Part shown: positions 46,498 through 58,109 of the stretch, piece after piece
How the letters are laid out: each line of letters begins with the position of its first letter
Numbering within the stretch: the stretch's first letter is position 1
From: Diabrotica undecimpunctata
Taxonomy: Eukaryota; Arthropoda; Insecta; Coleoptera; Chrysomelidae
DNA length: 64,000 nt
Direction: 5' to 3'
NCBI RefSeq assembly: GCF_040954645.1
Contig: NC_092806.1
Span: forward strand, 111,645,231-111,709,230
Position numbers and translations under genes: made by a program
Notes under the pieces: model-generated
Databases searched by the model: none
Told to the model about the DNA's origin: nothing
The model's input: the letters and a program-made list of their open reading frames with translations, nothing else

Positions 46498-47713
46498 TTG
46501 TCTGTCGCTTTTGTCAATTTAAATCAGATTCTAAAGACAGGTTTAAACTAACTTATGGTCAATTTGATTTAATTCCAGTTCAATCTGTTTCATTACTAAA
46601 GAAACTTTTTGACGAATTATGACAATTAATATAATTGAATGAATAAAGGTTTTACCCGTATAAACATGCGGAGGTAACTTAAATTGATTTTTAGGCAATT
46701 TAGGAATATTTCTTACGTTTTTTTTTTCTTTCATAAAGTTATAATTTTCGCTGCAGGTGTTCGAGTACTGGCTTCTAGCTTTTGTAATAATTAGTGTACA
46801 CTAGTTTATTGAGATTGGCATGTTGACACTCTTTAGATTTACATCTTTACACTTACTGCTAATTTGATGATAATGTGTGACAACATACAATGTGAAAATA
46901 GTTTCTGTTAAATTTATTAAGTATCTGTTTTTTATCTTTATGTTTAAAAATAATTTAGGGTTATAACAGACCCTCTATATTTAACCGTGTCTCCACCATT
47001 GGCTCATAATCTAAATAGTCCATATCATGAGTGAGCGCTTTCAAGGGATTCCGCAGGTCTTTCGAAAAAGGCCCAAAGATCAGATAGGCGCGTGATAAGT
47101 AGAAACCGGGAGACATTTGTTGCCGATCGGCAATTGTTCGGTCATCAAGGCGGCAAACAAAGCCTACTGTCGCATTGTGGCCTAACTAGACGTCTTTTAA
47201 TTGACAATTGTTTACAACGGTTATCATTCATGTTCTGCAAATTCCTTGTAGAGAACCGCTAAGTGCGGAGACGGTTTAGACCAGGTGATATGCCGGGATT
47301 AGTGTACTTATATGACGAAGAGGAACATAGATCGATAGGCGATAAAGCCGGAAAGGTAATTGGCCTTAAAAGTGTTTTCCGTCGATAATAACATCTCGTT
47401 TGTTATAGTTAAAATAGAAAATATGTAGTCTCGGAAGTATCATTCGGTTTGAGCTAGGTTGACTTTCTATTATAGAAACAACTATGTTGTAAGTACTAGT
47501 AAAATTAAGTCAGACAATAAATATAAAAACAGCTTTTCGTGGTTTAGATAAAAAAGTAAATTAAATTATAAAAATATAAGCCGAAAGCAGACAATAAAAA
47601 AATAATATTAATATTTGTTCTTGAAAAACTTTAAAAAATTTTCGACAACAGAACTGTACGAAGCACTCGTTAACCTATCAAGAAATTAAATTGTACAATA
47701 ATTATGATATTGA
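46498..47713. other. No clear gene; GC-richer block at 46980-47400
   Basis: The block 46980-47400 differs in composition from its surroundings and has no open frame of note. It could be an untranslated element end or LTR. No partner copy occurs in the window. Confidence 0.35.
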
Positions 47714-49069
47714 ATGTGAAATAGTAATGGGATGTAACTTCACTACCGGTGATTCAGTCACGGTGATTTTTAAATTACCAATAACTGCCTTTCCTTGCTA
47801 ACGTCGATAACCGTGATCAGTTACCAGATATATCAGATAATACTTCACGGTCAATGTCTTACAAAACGTGTTTATATAATAAATATTATTATATTTTTGG
47901 TGAAAGTGATTTCGGGAACGGTGACTAACATCTGGTTACTTATAAATAGATCTATCTATACAGGCCTGGCTTTCCAATTTTGGACATAGCCCTCCTCTTC
48001 CTTTTTCCACGTCTCTCTATTGTAGGCAGTTTGTATCCACTTCGGGCCTGCGTGTTTCTTCAAGTCATCTGATTATCTCATTTGTGGCCTTCCTCTTTTT
48101 CGTTTATAACTATATGGCCTCCAGTGTATAATCATCTTATTCCATCTGTCGTCTTTCTGTCTTATGGTATGTCCAGCGAACTTCCACTTAAATTTTGCTA
48201 TCTGCGTTAATACATCGGTCACTTTTGTTTTGTTGTGGATCCAAGTCTTTCTTTTCTTGTCTGATAGCCTGTTATTCAGCATTTTCCTTTTCCTTTTCAT
48301 GGCTCTTTGGGTCTTTGCTATTTTTTCCATGTTTTCCTTTGTAAACGTCCAAGTTTGAGAACCATAGGTGAGAACAGGAACCGGCGTGGACCAAAAACTA
48401 GCAAAACAGTAGCGTCTGATCCAGAGTGGACGGCTACGAACAGCGTCTGACCCAAAGTGAGCGGCTAATACATAACTAACCAACCCGTCTGGTAAGCGAG
48501 GTGTTTTAATGCCAAAAAAGCCTCTTCAGGAAACATGTCGAATTATGAAACATAAATTAGATTCACCAACGATGAATTTTAGGAACTGAAATACGAGATA
48601 TTGGATGTTATTATCTACCAATATTTGTCTTTTTAAAATGATGACATTAAACCTATTAAATATATCTTTTTTTTCATAAAAATATTCTTAAAAGTTTATA
48701 AAAAAAAATCTGAATGAAATTTTAGAGTTATCTCTAGTTTTACTTAAAGGGAGAGCATTGTCAAGAACGTTTTATAGTACTTTAAATGGATTACTTTATT
48801 GTTACTACTGTAAACTTATTGCATTAGAAGTCAAACCATCTAGTTATGTTAGTTATACATATTTATTATCAGCAATATGTGTTTATAGTACTACCTAACA
48901 CACAGTGATCACGATCGTGTTGTTTACTTTAAGATTACTGTGACTGCCTATTATTACATAAAATAACGGTGATCACGATCACCGCTTAAAATCACCGTTA
49001 TTTAAAAATCACGGTCACTGATCACGGCGTGTTTTAAAAATCACCACGTTCACCATCACTAATGTGAAA
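47714..49069. mobile_element. hAT-like nonautonomous element with 8-bp target duplication
   Basis: ATGTGAAA occurs at 47714-47721 and 49062-49069. The element between begins TAGTAATGGG and ends in the inverted CCATCACTA. Both ends carry many subterminal copies of GGTGATTTTTAAA and GTGATCACGATCACC-type palindromes. Eight-base duplications plus T/CA-start short terminal repeats suit hAT elements. No hAT transposase is present; the interior holds a LINE fragment and AT-rich DNA. Confidence 0.65.
47955..48410 (-). mobile_element. RTE-like LINE C-terminal fragment inside the hAT-like element
   Basis: Read right to left: VPVLTYGSQTWTFTKENMEK, TQRAMKRKRK, KWKFAGHTIRQKDDRWNKMI and KRKRGRPQMR, then after a stop DDLKKHAGPKWIQTAYNRE and YVQNWKARPV. 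This is the C-terminal region of the LINE lineage at 34598-36070. Right of it, 48412-48475 holds two ~31-bp direct copies starting GCGTCTGAYCC. Confidence 0.75.
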
Positions 49070-49339
49070 TGATAAAAAAGTTTAAATATTACATTAAATA
49101 CAGCAATTGCAAAATACTAAATGTAATTCCATAAAAATAATAGTTTAATAATTTGGTACAATAAGACGTGTAAGGTACAATGGTACAATTGGTACAATGA
49201 AAAAGATTTAAAAGGATTATGCAACTAAGATAGTATTCAGAAAAATATGCAGGTAACGGAACAACATCGTCTTCCTCTTTATATGCAATTCTGCTTGTTC
49301 AGTGGCGGATTGATACCTCTATGGACGGTTGTATTAGTT

Positions 49340-49665
49340 GACTGTACTAGTTGACAATAACAACAAAATTATTGTAAATGAGAACGAAATCAGAAAAGAA
49401 TGGCAGTTGCATATATCAGAGTTGTTTGAAGATGTCAAAAATAATATTACCAAATCCTATCAAAATTGTGCTGACGGCTCATAAATTATGAAATCAAAGG
49501 TAGAATGCGCTTTAAAAAAAGCTAAAATCAGGAAATTTTGTGGTCTAGATGATACACCAACAAAGCTGCTAAAGCTAATATATGAAAATAACATAAAAAT
49601 ACCAGTAAAACTTTTTAATGCAATATATAACTCTGAAGTGATTTCCTGAAGTTGTGAAGTTCTGA
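49340..49665 (+). pseudogene. LINE linker and RT start fragment
   Basis: Reads IRKEWQLHISELFEDVKNN, KSKVECALKKAKIRKFCGLD, DTPTKLLKLI and KLFNAIYNSEVIS, equivalent to the linker and first RT blocks of the CFDP2-like LINEs. One TAA interrupts it. Confidence 0.65.
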
Positions 49666-49795
49666 AGTTTTGAAACAACGTTCTTCAATTTCTAATTAAT
49701 TAGTTTTATGTTGTACAAACATTATCTGGTATTGAGCCACATTTATTACAAATCGTTTTATCGCTTACGTCAATTATTTATTGATAACAAGTCAT

Positions 49796-49987
49796 AAAAT
49801 TATCAGTAGTAATATCCCTAGGACATTGATAACAGACGAGATAATTTCATGACAATCGAAAGCTCGTTCCTTGGTAACAGCACGAAGCCGAAGGCTGAGT
49901 GCTGTTACCAAGCAACGATCTTGAAAAATTTGTCATGAAATTATGAGGCATTCATCAATGTCCGAGGGATATTCGGCGGATAATTTT
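49796..49987. repeat. Snap-back (fold-back) inverted repeat, ~88-bp arms
   Basis: The arm 49796-49883 pairs with 49899-49987 around a 15-nt loop. Shared in inverted form: AAAATTATC, AATATCCCT, GGACATTGAT, ATAATTTCATGACAA, and the innermost TTGGTAACAGCAC. Mismatches are few and small. The RNA or single strand would form one long hairpin. It resembles a snap-back MITE; no target duplication was evident. Confidence 0.85.
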
Positions 49988-50209
49988 TCGAAAAAAAAAA
50001 AATCATAACTCAACATAACGAAACATTTATTTATTAAAAGTACAGTTAGTGAAAGTAAAATTATTAAAATTTAAGTTAACATTAGATTCGTTGCTGTTCT
50101 CTACTATAGAAGATCTATTACCACGCATAATATTTATAATCTTGTTGTGGTGTTCTTGATCGAGATTCAAGTATGGTTTTATAGAATTCTATTAATATTA
50201 ATATTCATT
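49988..50209. repeat. Spacer with a short direct repeat (50181-50256)
   Basis: ATAGAATTCTATTAATATTA, part of a 26-bp word, occurs at 50181 and 50231, the copies 50 bp apart. No gene. Confidence 0.6.
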
Positions 50210-50480
50210 TTATAGAATTCTATTAATTCTATAGAATTCTATTAATATTAATATTCCCCAAATATATTTGCGACTGTAGGTTGTATTTCTGGGAATTTTT
50301 TCTTTAATTAGCGCATTTATAGTTTGAACATTCTCATTGCCGAAACGTGACATTTTGAAATTTATTTGGATGAAGTTGTCAAACTCGATCGTGTTGTCAT
50401 AGGGATTGGAAATTGCACTGAATGCAATTATCAGTCTAATGTTGACATGATTGGGTGAAATTGTTCCACATGACACAAAA
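50210..50480 (-). other. Open frame of uncertain origin (possible Crypton-type N-terminus)
   Basis: The 88-codon minus-strand frame includes an internal start MSRFGNENVQTINALIKEKI followed by PRNTTYSRKYIW. The form RF...I..LI...IP.NT..S.KY resembles the N-terminal (core-binding) region of tyrosine-recombinase-like proteins derived from Crypton elements. No catalytic R-H-R-Y segment is visible. It may be chance. The neighbouring hairpin at 49796-49987 could belong to the same element. Confidence 0.2.
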
Positions 50481-50499
50481 TGACGAAATTTGAATGGTT

Positions 50500-51590
50500 G
50501 TTAGAACAGTCGAAAAATTATCATTATATTTATTATTATATATCGATAAAAAAAGTTAATGTAGATTTATGTATATCTAACAGACATTAAAACAAAAATA
50601 TAAAAAAGAGGATAAAAAAGTCAAAAGGTAATTTCTGAAGAGAATATTACTCCAAAGACCTTCCGCATCTTCACCAATCTCATTTATTTACCGACCAACC
50701 GGTACTACGTATGTATAGCTACGAGTTGGTAAAACGCCAGTACCATTATCCTCCTATTCAGTAATTAAATCGTGTAAAGCAATTTATTACTTATTAGAAA
50801 ATTATCGATAGAAAAAAATCTATGAAATTGCTATATAGCATATCAAAATCCAAGACAATGGGATACCGGTGGGAGTGTATATTATAGCGGGGGTCAGGTA
50901 AGTTAAAACCGAACGTATCTAAGAGACCAACAAACAGTGTGTGTTGTAGATATATCCATAATTACAGTGGAATGTCCGAGAACGCGCATCCACTGATTGT
51001 GTTCGTGTAATTACATATTCGTGAGTTATAATTAAGCTTTAACACAGGATAGGACTGACCTCCTTAGTTTTTTACACTTATGATACAACAGATAACGGAC
51101 ATGAGGTACTCACAATTAAGAGTTGCGAAATTTGTTTTTTGTAACAAATAGCTAAATAGTTTTCAGGTTAATTTGAACAAATTGAAAATGACAAAATGTT
51201 CTTAGTGGCATTATTACGTATATATATCTTTACTGGCAGTTAGTAAACTTTTACCTGAAACTATTAAAATGCTTATTTTATAAGGTTTTCATAAAACATT
51301 TAATTTTTTTCTTTTAAATGCGGAAATATTGCACATATTTCATCATCTCAGCAGTTCGTGTGGTTCTTTCATCCCAATAAAATTTGGCTTTCTGATTCCA
51401 GATTTTGTCATTGCAGATCGCAACTTAGTTTTTAAGGATTAATTTTCGTTTTATTCATATTCGTCAAAAAAACACATTCTATTATCTACTACTACTACTA
51501 AGAATGACTTTTCTTTCACACATTTGCAATAAGCGGTGATATTTTTCAGAATAAGTGCAAACATATGTCCCTTAAAAAGAAATTTATAAG
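50500..51590. other. No recognisable feature
   Basis: Noncoding, AT-rich apart from ~50640-50720 and ~50870-51010. No motif identified. Confidence 0.45.
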
Positions 51591-51594
51591 TTCC

Positions 51595-53490
51595 TTTTAG
51601 AAGGAACTCTTCTTCTTTTTTTCTGTTTATGTAGACATGACTCTGTCTGTTTTTCAATGTGCCTCCAATAAGTTGTCGTTCCATCGTTTTCGTGGTCTTT
51701 CTACTGATAGTCTTCCTAGTGGCGAACCATCTCTTGCCGTCTTCACTACTCTATTTGTTGTCATTCGACTTATATGGTCGTTTCATTCTACTCTTCTATT
51801 TGTTACCCAGTTCTTGATGTTTTCCACATTGCATCTACGTCGTATATCTGTACATCTAGCTGTATCCCATAGTGTTTTACCATCAGTTTTTTAAGTGTTT
51901 TTATCTCTTCTCTTTCTAACATACTTTTTGTCCTTTCTGTGTCAGGTCTTGTTTCTGCCGTGTATGTCATTATTGGTCTGATGACTGTTTTGTAAATTCT
52001 GCCTTTCATTTGTTTCCCGTTATTTTATTTCTCTATATTGTTTTATTCAGGCAGCCTGCGTCTCTGTTTGCTCTATACATTTGATCTTTCACTTAAGTTT
52101 CGAGCTTTGCGTATCTAGATAATATATCATGTCTAGATATTTAATCTCCATCACTTGTTCTATTATCTGACCTTCCAGTTTCAATTTATATCTTAGTAAA
52201 TTTGCTGTTGTAACCATGCCTTTTGTTTTTTTGTGGAGAAATTAACATGTTAAATTTTCTAGGGGTTATATTAGATTGGTACAGCATACGTTGTAAATCA
52301 TCTTTAATTTTAGAGAGTAGTATTGCGTCGTCTGCATAGCAGATTATTTTAACTTGTTTGTCTCCCACTTTAACAAAATAATTCCTTTGTAACTTTCCGG
52401 GTCCGATTTGTCTCCCTTTTTGAAGAGAGTTCTTAGGATGCTTGATCTCCATAACTGAGGAATTCTGTTTTGTTCAATTATTTTTTGGATTAGTTTTAAT
52501 AGTTGTTTGGTCAGATCTGGTCCTTCGTGCTTTAGGAATTCGTTCGGTATTCTGTCCTCTCCTGGTGATTTTTATTTTTTAATTTCCTTAATGCTTTCTT
52601 TAACTCTTCCTCCTCAATATTTATTTCTTCGGTTGTCGTCACCTCTGGTATTTGTGGTTGATTATCGTCACCTTTAGCAAATAGGGATCGAAAGTAGTCT
52701 ACCCATGTTTCCTTCTGAATGTGTTTCGTTTCTATTAGTTCATTCATCTGTTTTCTTTGTTTTCTGATCATTCTTTATATTTCTTTTTGTGCTCCGTAAA
52801 AATAGTGTTTCATCTATTTCGAGAAGCTCTGCCAGTGTTCCCTTTTTGTTTGTCTAACTGGAGTAATCGTTTCATTTCTGATTCGTTTATAGTGGTTATA
52901 TGCCGGTTGTGTTTGTTGCGTTCTGTGTTGTAAAAAGGTTTTCTTCATTTCTACCCATTTTTGTTTACTTTTTCTCTAAATCATGTTGTTTTCTTTTTGA
53001 TATGTTAGTGTTGGTTACTTTCCTCTCTCCAAGTGATTCTGTGGCTGCGTTAATTATGTTATTTTTGAGTTTTTCCCAGCTTTCCTCGATATTATTATTT
53101 TCTAGTATTTTATTCCTAGCGATCTTCTCTGACATTCTTTTTCTGTAGAAGTGTTATATGAATTTCGTATTTAGTTCTTTGACTTTTGTTTTTGTTTGTG
53201 TTGGTGCCGCTATCTTGGGTGTGAAGTATTTCAGGATGATTCTTATTTTACATAATACTAGGCTATGGTCGCTACCTACATCTTCTGAGTTGAGGCATCT
53301 TACGTCGATTATTTTTCATTGATGTATATCTATGTTTTATATAGCATAATCTATCATAGATCTTTGTTCACGGGTGTTATTAAATGTATATTTGTGTTGG
53401 TCGTTGCGGTCGAAAAATGTGTTGTTTATTCTAAGTTCATTTTTAACATCCTCATTATGTTTTTGCTTAATTCCGGGTTATTACTTACTC
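51595..53490 (-). mobile_element. LINE with endonuclease C-terminus, RT and C-terminal region
   Basis: Read right to left: FFDRNDQHKYTF and MIDYAI (~53420-53340), then VGSDHSLVLCKIRI (~53280-53240), the C-terminal motif of the apurinic-type endonuclease; NNIEESWEKLKNNIINAATE (~53100-53030); linker ETWVDYFRSLFAKGDDN (~52720-52665); RT0 KALRKLKN and SPGEDRIPNEF (~52595-52530); ICYADDAILLSKIKDDLQRM (catalytic DD, ~52345-52290); KGRIYKTVIRPIMTYTAETR (~52005-51945); and a basic C-terminus (RRVEWNDHISRM). The middle of the RT (GVRQG block) is deleted or lost. Many frameshifts. The longest LINE remnant here and the only one showing endonuclease sequence. Confidence 0.75.
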
Positions 53491-53494
53491 ACTT

Positions 53495-53690
53495 ACACAA
53501 CGCCAATTGTCGAGTACAGGACAGTTCTCTATGCATTACTAAAAAAACGTCAAATTAATAACCTCTTGGACATCAAAGAAAAAATCCTAAGGAAAGTCAT
53601 GAAAAAAACCTGCAGATTATTAGACGGTATTAATCCTTTTACTCAATATTCCCATAAGAGGGGACATAATCCATTCTCTTAGCAAAACAT
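53495..53690 (+). other. Open frame, weakly like a LINE C-terminal region
   Basis: Reads TPIVEYRTVLYALLKKRQIN, NLLDIKEKILRKVM. The form P-I-EY...L...KILR is common in the C-terminal part of jockey-like RT, but the match is short. The stop is at 53680-53682. Confidence 0.25.
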
Positions 53691-54169
53691 ACGTACAATG
53701 CACGATAGATAGCTCCAACACCAGAGCAAAAGAAGTCTCAGAAACTCTTATATACACTCACTAAGATTTATGATTTCCTGATGAGATTTATGACGTCTCA
53801 GAAAAACATTACTAGGATATTGCAGATAATAACAAGCTGCAAACCAAAAATATTGATCCAAGAGTAGTTCCCAAAGTATAACTGGTAACACCCAAGGTAC
53901 CTTTCTCGCCAATGAAAACAACCTTAACTAACTTCTAGCTCCTACGTCAAATTCAAATCTACTATTAATTCTGAATATCTTCTTCCCAGCAGCTCTACCA
54001 ATACCACACCCATTTTGTATTTAACATTGCAATTTTTCTCCACGCTCCTACAAAAAAAGAGAGCAGCCCCATCTTGAAAAGCCTAAGCGAAATTTTATAA
54101 CGTTCAGGTCAAATCCTTTCACGCTACCTAAGAGGTCTATTGTCTAGTCCCAGTCTTTTTAATAAAGTC
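53691..54169. other. No recognisable feature
   Basis: Less AT-rich than average; no convincing frame. Confidence 0.4.
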
Positions 54170-54375
54170 TATTATGGCTATTTGGTGGAACTTGTACAGA
54201 CTGTTAAGACTAGAATTAATAATGCTTAAATGTATTGAAGCCTTATCCTACCCAATCCTAGGCACAGGAAGTGTTTCGCTTTCTCGTCACCAGCCTGATA
54301 AAATCTGCAATCGGCACTTTCTGTTAGTCCGATTTTATTCACGTGTCTCTTGACACGACAGTAATAATACTTATT
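54170..54375 (-). pseudogene. Zinc-knuckle fragment of an RNase-H LINE
   Basis: Minus-strand reading gives CRVKRHVNKIGL, then DCRFYQAGDEKAKHFLCLGL, corresponding to LLTGHCRLKGHMNKIGL and the C-C-H-C knuckle of the LINE at 45895-46497. The second cysteine is a tyrosine. Confidence 0.6.
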
Positions 54376-55700
54376 ACGACAATAAAAGTAGCTAACAACA
54401 ACGTGCTGTTATAAGAAAAAAAAAGAAAGAATTATTATCAAACAAATATATAACGGTTGAAAGAAACATACCACTTAAATGTACAAAAAATTATATTTGA
54501 TTTTCGTTTAAACGCAATTATTAGCTCAAGTATCTACTCTGTAAAAAAATAGACTAATAGTTGCTTTGCACTCTACTCATCGGGGGTTTTTATCGAGTAA
54601 CAAAAGAAACTTACACCCCCTAATATTCATTCCGTATACTGGTTTTCCATAAATAATGCTTAGTAGATAATTGAATCCTGTCAGAAATGAATGGACTACA
54701 GGGCCGTAGTCAGATAATCATTTTTTTTTGTGAACTTTTCTCTAATAGTCCGGGATCTAAGGCCCATTTTCACCATTTATTACTGACAAGCTAATTTTTC
54801 GTGAGTAGCTTTATTTTGACGAGACGCCCAACTTTTGTTCTTACAACAATTTGCATTTATGGTAGCTGACAGGAGTAGCGGGGATAAAATATATTGTTTA
54901 ACGATTGTCAAAAAATTATTACTAACGCGGTTTTTTCTTGTTTATTTTCAAGATAATTTTCTAAATTAGCCAAAAAAATATTTTTGCCACAAAATTCAAG
55001 GTTTTATCAAAGAGTCCCCCCTTTCCAACATGTATCATTAACGGGGTCATAAGAAATAGTTCCTAACCACCTGCTTTTTTGTCTGTTGGTTAGACAATAT
55101 TTGTACATATGATTTAACGCCCACATTGTCCTACAAATTGGGTGCTACGTTATCCTGGTACTACGGTTTTCTTGTGGTATATCTAAGTCTAAATATTTTA
55201 ATTGACAAAAATATAATTATACTGTATAATCAATAGAATAATGTAGGTATTAAATAGTGTTTAATACAAATAAAAAGTGCAGGTATATTACGAGATTGTT
55301 TATAAAGAAATAAAGGCTTTGGAAAATTTATACAATACATAATATGTATGGTCGTTAAATGATTTATAGCGCGTATTACTCTCACCTAGTTATTCCATAG
55401 CCACACATCTGTCGTACAGATATTATAATGACAATCCAATGAAATAAATTATTTGCTAATTGAGACACTTTTTTCTTTATTTTCGTATTTTTTCATGTGA
55501 ATACTCATACTCGATATAATCTTTTGCGCGGGCATAAAATCGTATTTAGGGTGACTCGAAAAATTTAGACGCGTGTAGTAACCTTGCGGTATACCGTAAT
55601 GTAAATAATATAATACATAATTATACTCTTATTATAATTTTATATAATATATTTTTTATAATAACTCGACAACAACTAAATCACTTAGGCTATTTTTTAT
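54376..55700. other. No recognisable feature
   Basis: AT-rich noncoding DNA on both strands. Confidence 0.5.
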
Positions 55701-56330
55701 TTTATATTATTTGTGTGAAATAAAATAAAGTAAATTAAATAAAATTAAATGAAATTAACAAAATTAAGTAGAGTTAGGTAATCTTTAATAACATTAAATA
55801 AAATTAAAAAAAATTAGAAAAATTTAATAAAATTGAATAAAATCAAATAAAATTAAAATAAATTTAATAAAATAGAAAATAAAATTAAACAAAATAAAAA
55901 ATGAAATTAAATAAAATAAATAAAATTAAATAAAATTAAATAAAATTAAATAAAATTAAATAAAATTAAATAAAATTAAATAAAATTAAATAAAATTAAA
56001 TAAAATTAAATAAAATTAAATAAAATTAAATAAAATTAAATAAAATTAAATAAAATTCGATAAAATTAAATAAAATTAAATAAAATTAAATAAAATTAAA
56101 TAAAATTAAATAAAATTAAATAAAATTAAATAGAATTAAATAAAATTAAATAAAATTAAATAAAATTAAATAAAATTAAATAAAATTAAATAAAATTAAA
56201 TAAAATTAAATAAAATTAAATAAAATTAAATAAAATTAAATAAAATTAAATAAAATTTAATAACATTTAATAAAATTTAATAAAATTAAATAAAATTAAA
56301 TAAAATTAAATAAAATTAAATACAATTAAA
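55700..56330. repeat. 10-bp satellite, unit TAAAATTAAA
   Basis: The centre (~55917-56260) is an almost perfect head-to-tail array of TAAAATTAAA with isolated substitutions (56057, 56131). The flanks (55700-55916 and 56260-56330) hold diverged units, typical of an array that grows and is homogenised at its centre. Confidence 0.97.
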
Positions 56331-56735
56331 AGTAATTAAGTAACGGCGTAACATAAAGAATATAAACAACCAAAATTGTAAAATAGCTACATTAATGATG
56401 TCTTTCTGTGACCTGAGGAAGACGGAAAAACATAGATAATACAAAAACATCGAATATTTTGGAATTTTCAAATTTTTGATTGTAGTCAATATTATTTCAA
56501 GATAATTTTAGATTACTGATATTAATCATATTGTGGGCTGATGTACTCAATTGGTTTAAAATATTTTGACATTTGCTTTGACGTCTATTCAACGTTTAGT
56601 GTCATTTGTGCGCTTTATCATACAAAACCTTCTTCACGTAAAGGAAAAACCAGAGTAATTTGGTTATTTTTAGTTTAATTTATTAAGTTTAATTAAACAT
56701 TGTTTTGATTTACATACAAGTTTAAAACAAGTATG
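56331..56735. other. No clear feature
   Basis: A tail-like segment near 56405-56455 (CCTGAGGAAGACGG) is reminiscent of retroelement 3' tails, but nothing else supports it. Confidence 0.35.
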
Positions 56736-56739
56736 TCAC

Positions 56740-57665
56740 CAATTTGACATTGCGATGAAGCCCTAGCAGCACAGGTTGTAATTTTGTACGAGAAAGGATA
56801 TACAGAAAAACATATCGCACGACGTCTCAGGAGAAGTCAATCTACAATTTTGAATATTTTAAGAAGGTACCACGAAACAGGACCCTTTTTTGGTTTTTAA
56901 TTTTAAACGAAATCGCTCATTGACATCTATGCCCCTAAGATATGAGCTACTAAATGTTAAACAAGGTAAACAAGTCAAAAACAATTAGACGAAGATAAAA
57001 TTGAGCAAACTTAAAGCCTAGATGCTTTGCAAAGTTCCACGTCTTCTCTAAAATCATAAAGTTCGTCAAATAGAATTTGTAAGAACATAATATACAGTGG
57101 AATATCGACAACTGGAAAAATGTTCTTTTAACTGATGAGACTAGAATCGCGATCGATGGAGAACGATTCGCCACCTAGAATCTCGCACAGGCGGTTAGTT
57201 TTGGAGGTACTGACATATTGCTTTGGGAAGGTATTAGTTGGAAATAATGCATCGCACTTATGAAAGTAATTGGATGAATAAATAATGATTTTTCCATTCA
57301 AAATATCTTGCAAGGTCATGTTTTGCCATATGTTGGTTACATTGGAAATGACAAATTTATATTAATGCCGGGTAATGCTCGGCCACAAACCGCTGCCATA
57401 GTAATTATCTTGATGTGAGGTCCAAATTCGAAGATTCGATTGACCATCATTTAGCCCAAAATTTAAATTTAATAGAGCTCATCTAAGATCTGCTAAGACA
57501 TTCTGCTATGACAAAACAATCCCGTTTCAAATACGATATAGCAGCTTCGGCTTGCTGCATAGAATGAATGGAATGCAATTGGTCATGAATATGTTCAAAA
57601 TTTACTTGCAAGCATGCCGAGAAGGATACAAGTAGTACTAAGAGCTTGAGGGGGAATACGCGTTA
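56740..57665 (+). pseudogene. Tc1-like transposase, full-length but decayed
   Basis: In order: DEALAAQVVILYEKGYTEKH and RSQSTILNILRRYHETG (helix-turn-helix, 56753-56880); LLTDETRIAIDGERF region (57125-57170, first catalytic D); YIDEVL/HVLPYVG-type region (57300-57345); LMPGNARPQTA (57364; second catalytic D replaced by G); the third motif near 57440, degenerate; then EWNAIGHEYVQNLLASMPRR and IQVVLRA*GG (57560-57650). The order and ends agree with the Tc1/Bari group, DD34E. Several frameshifts and stops. Confidence 0.7.
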
Positions 57666-57689
57666 CTGATCATACACTTGTTTTAGTTA

Positions 57690-58095
57690 ACCCTCCGGTG
57701 GGCGTGCTATCTGCGCTGTGTGTCCCTTTTTTATTAATTTTAATACTTTGTAATGTGTTATTAGTTTCGACGTTTTGGAACTTATTTTGGAGCTATTATC
57801 AAGAAGGATTATGGTTCCGTTCGAGTTCGGGATCTCAATCGGCCTACTTGTGTAGCAAGATCCTTTTGGTTTCTTCTTCACTTTTGTTACCAATAACCCT
57901 TCCACAAGTATGCTTGTGGACTACATTTTCGGTCACGGCTTGTCTAATGCCCTTCTGGCATGTCGTTCTCGGTCATCCCCTTTTTTTTCTTTGCTCTGAT
58001 CTTCACTACATCATTTTTTTTTTTGACTGCTAGTCCTTATTTATACACCTTACAAGTCCGTATTATCTCCAACATTGTCTTCAATAGTATCGATT
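57690..58095. other. Retroelement tail-like segment, otherwise unassigned
   Basis: On the minus strand, 57810-57715 holds CCAAAACGTCGAAACTAATA, a form common in 3' tails of Penelope-like or similar retroelements. The open frames at 57687-58033 on both strands match nothing I know. Confidence 0.3.
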
Positions 58096-58109
58096 AATTT
58101 TGTATCAAT

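Noticed and set aside
55700..56330. CRISPR-like or origin-like array
   Set aside because: Ten-base units without spacers in a eukaryotic transposon-rich context: ordinary satellite.
57687..57720. TTAACCCTCCGGTGGGC as a piggyBac left end
   Set aside because: It begins like a piggyBac terminus, but no partner end or transposase is present, and the Tc1 relic and tail-like sequence explain the surroundings equally well.
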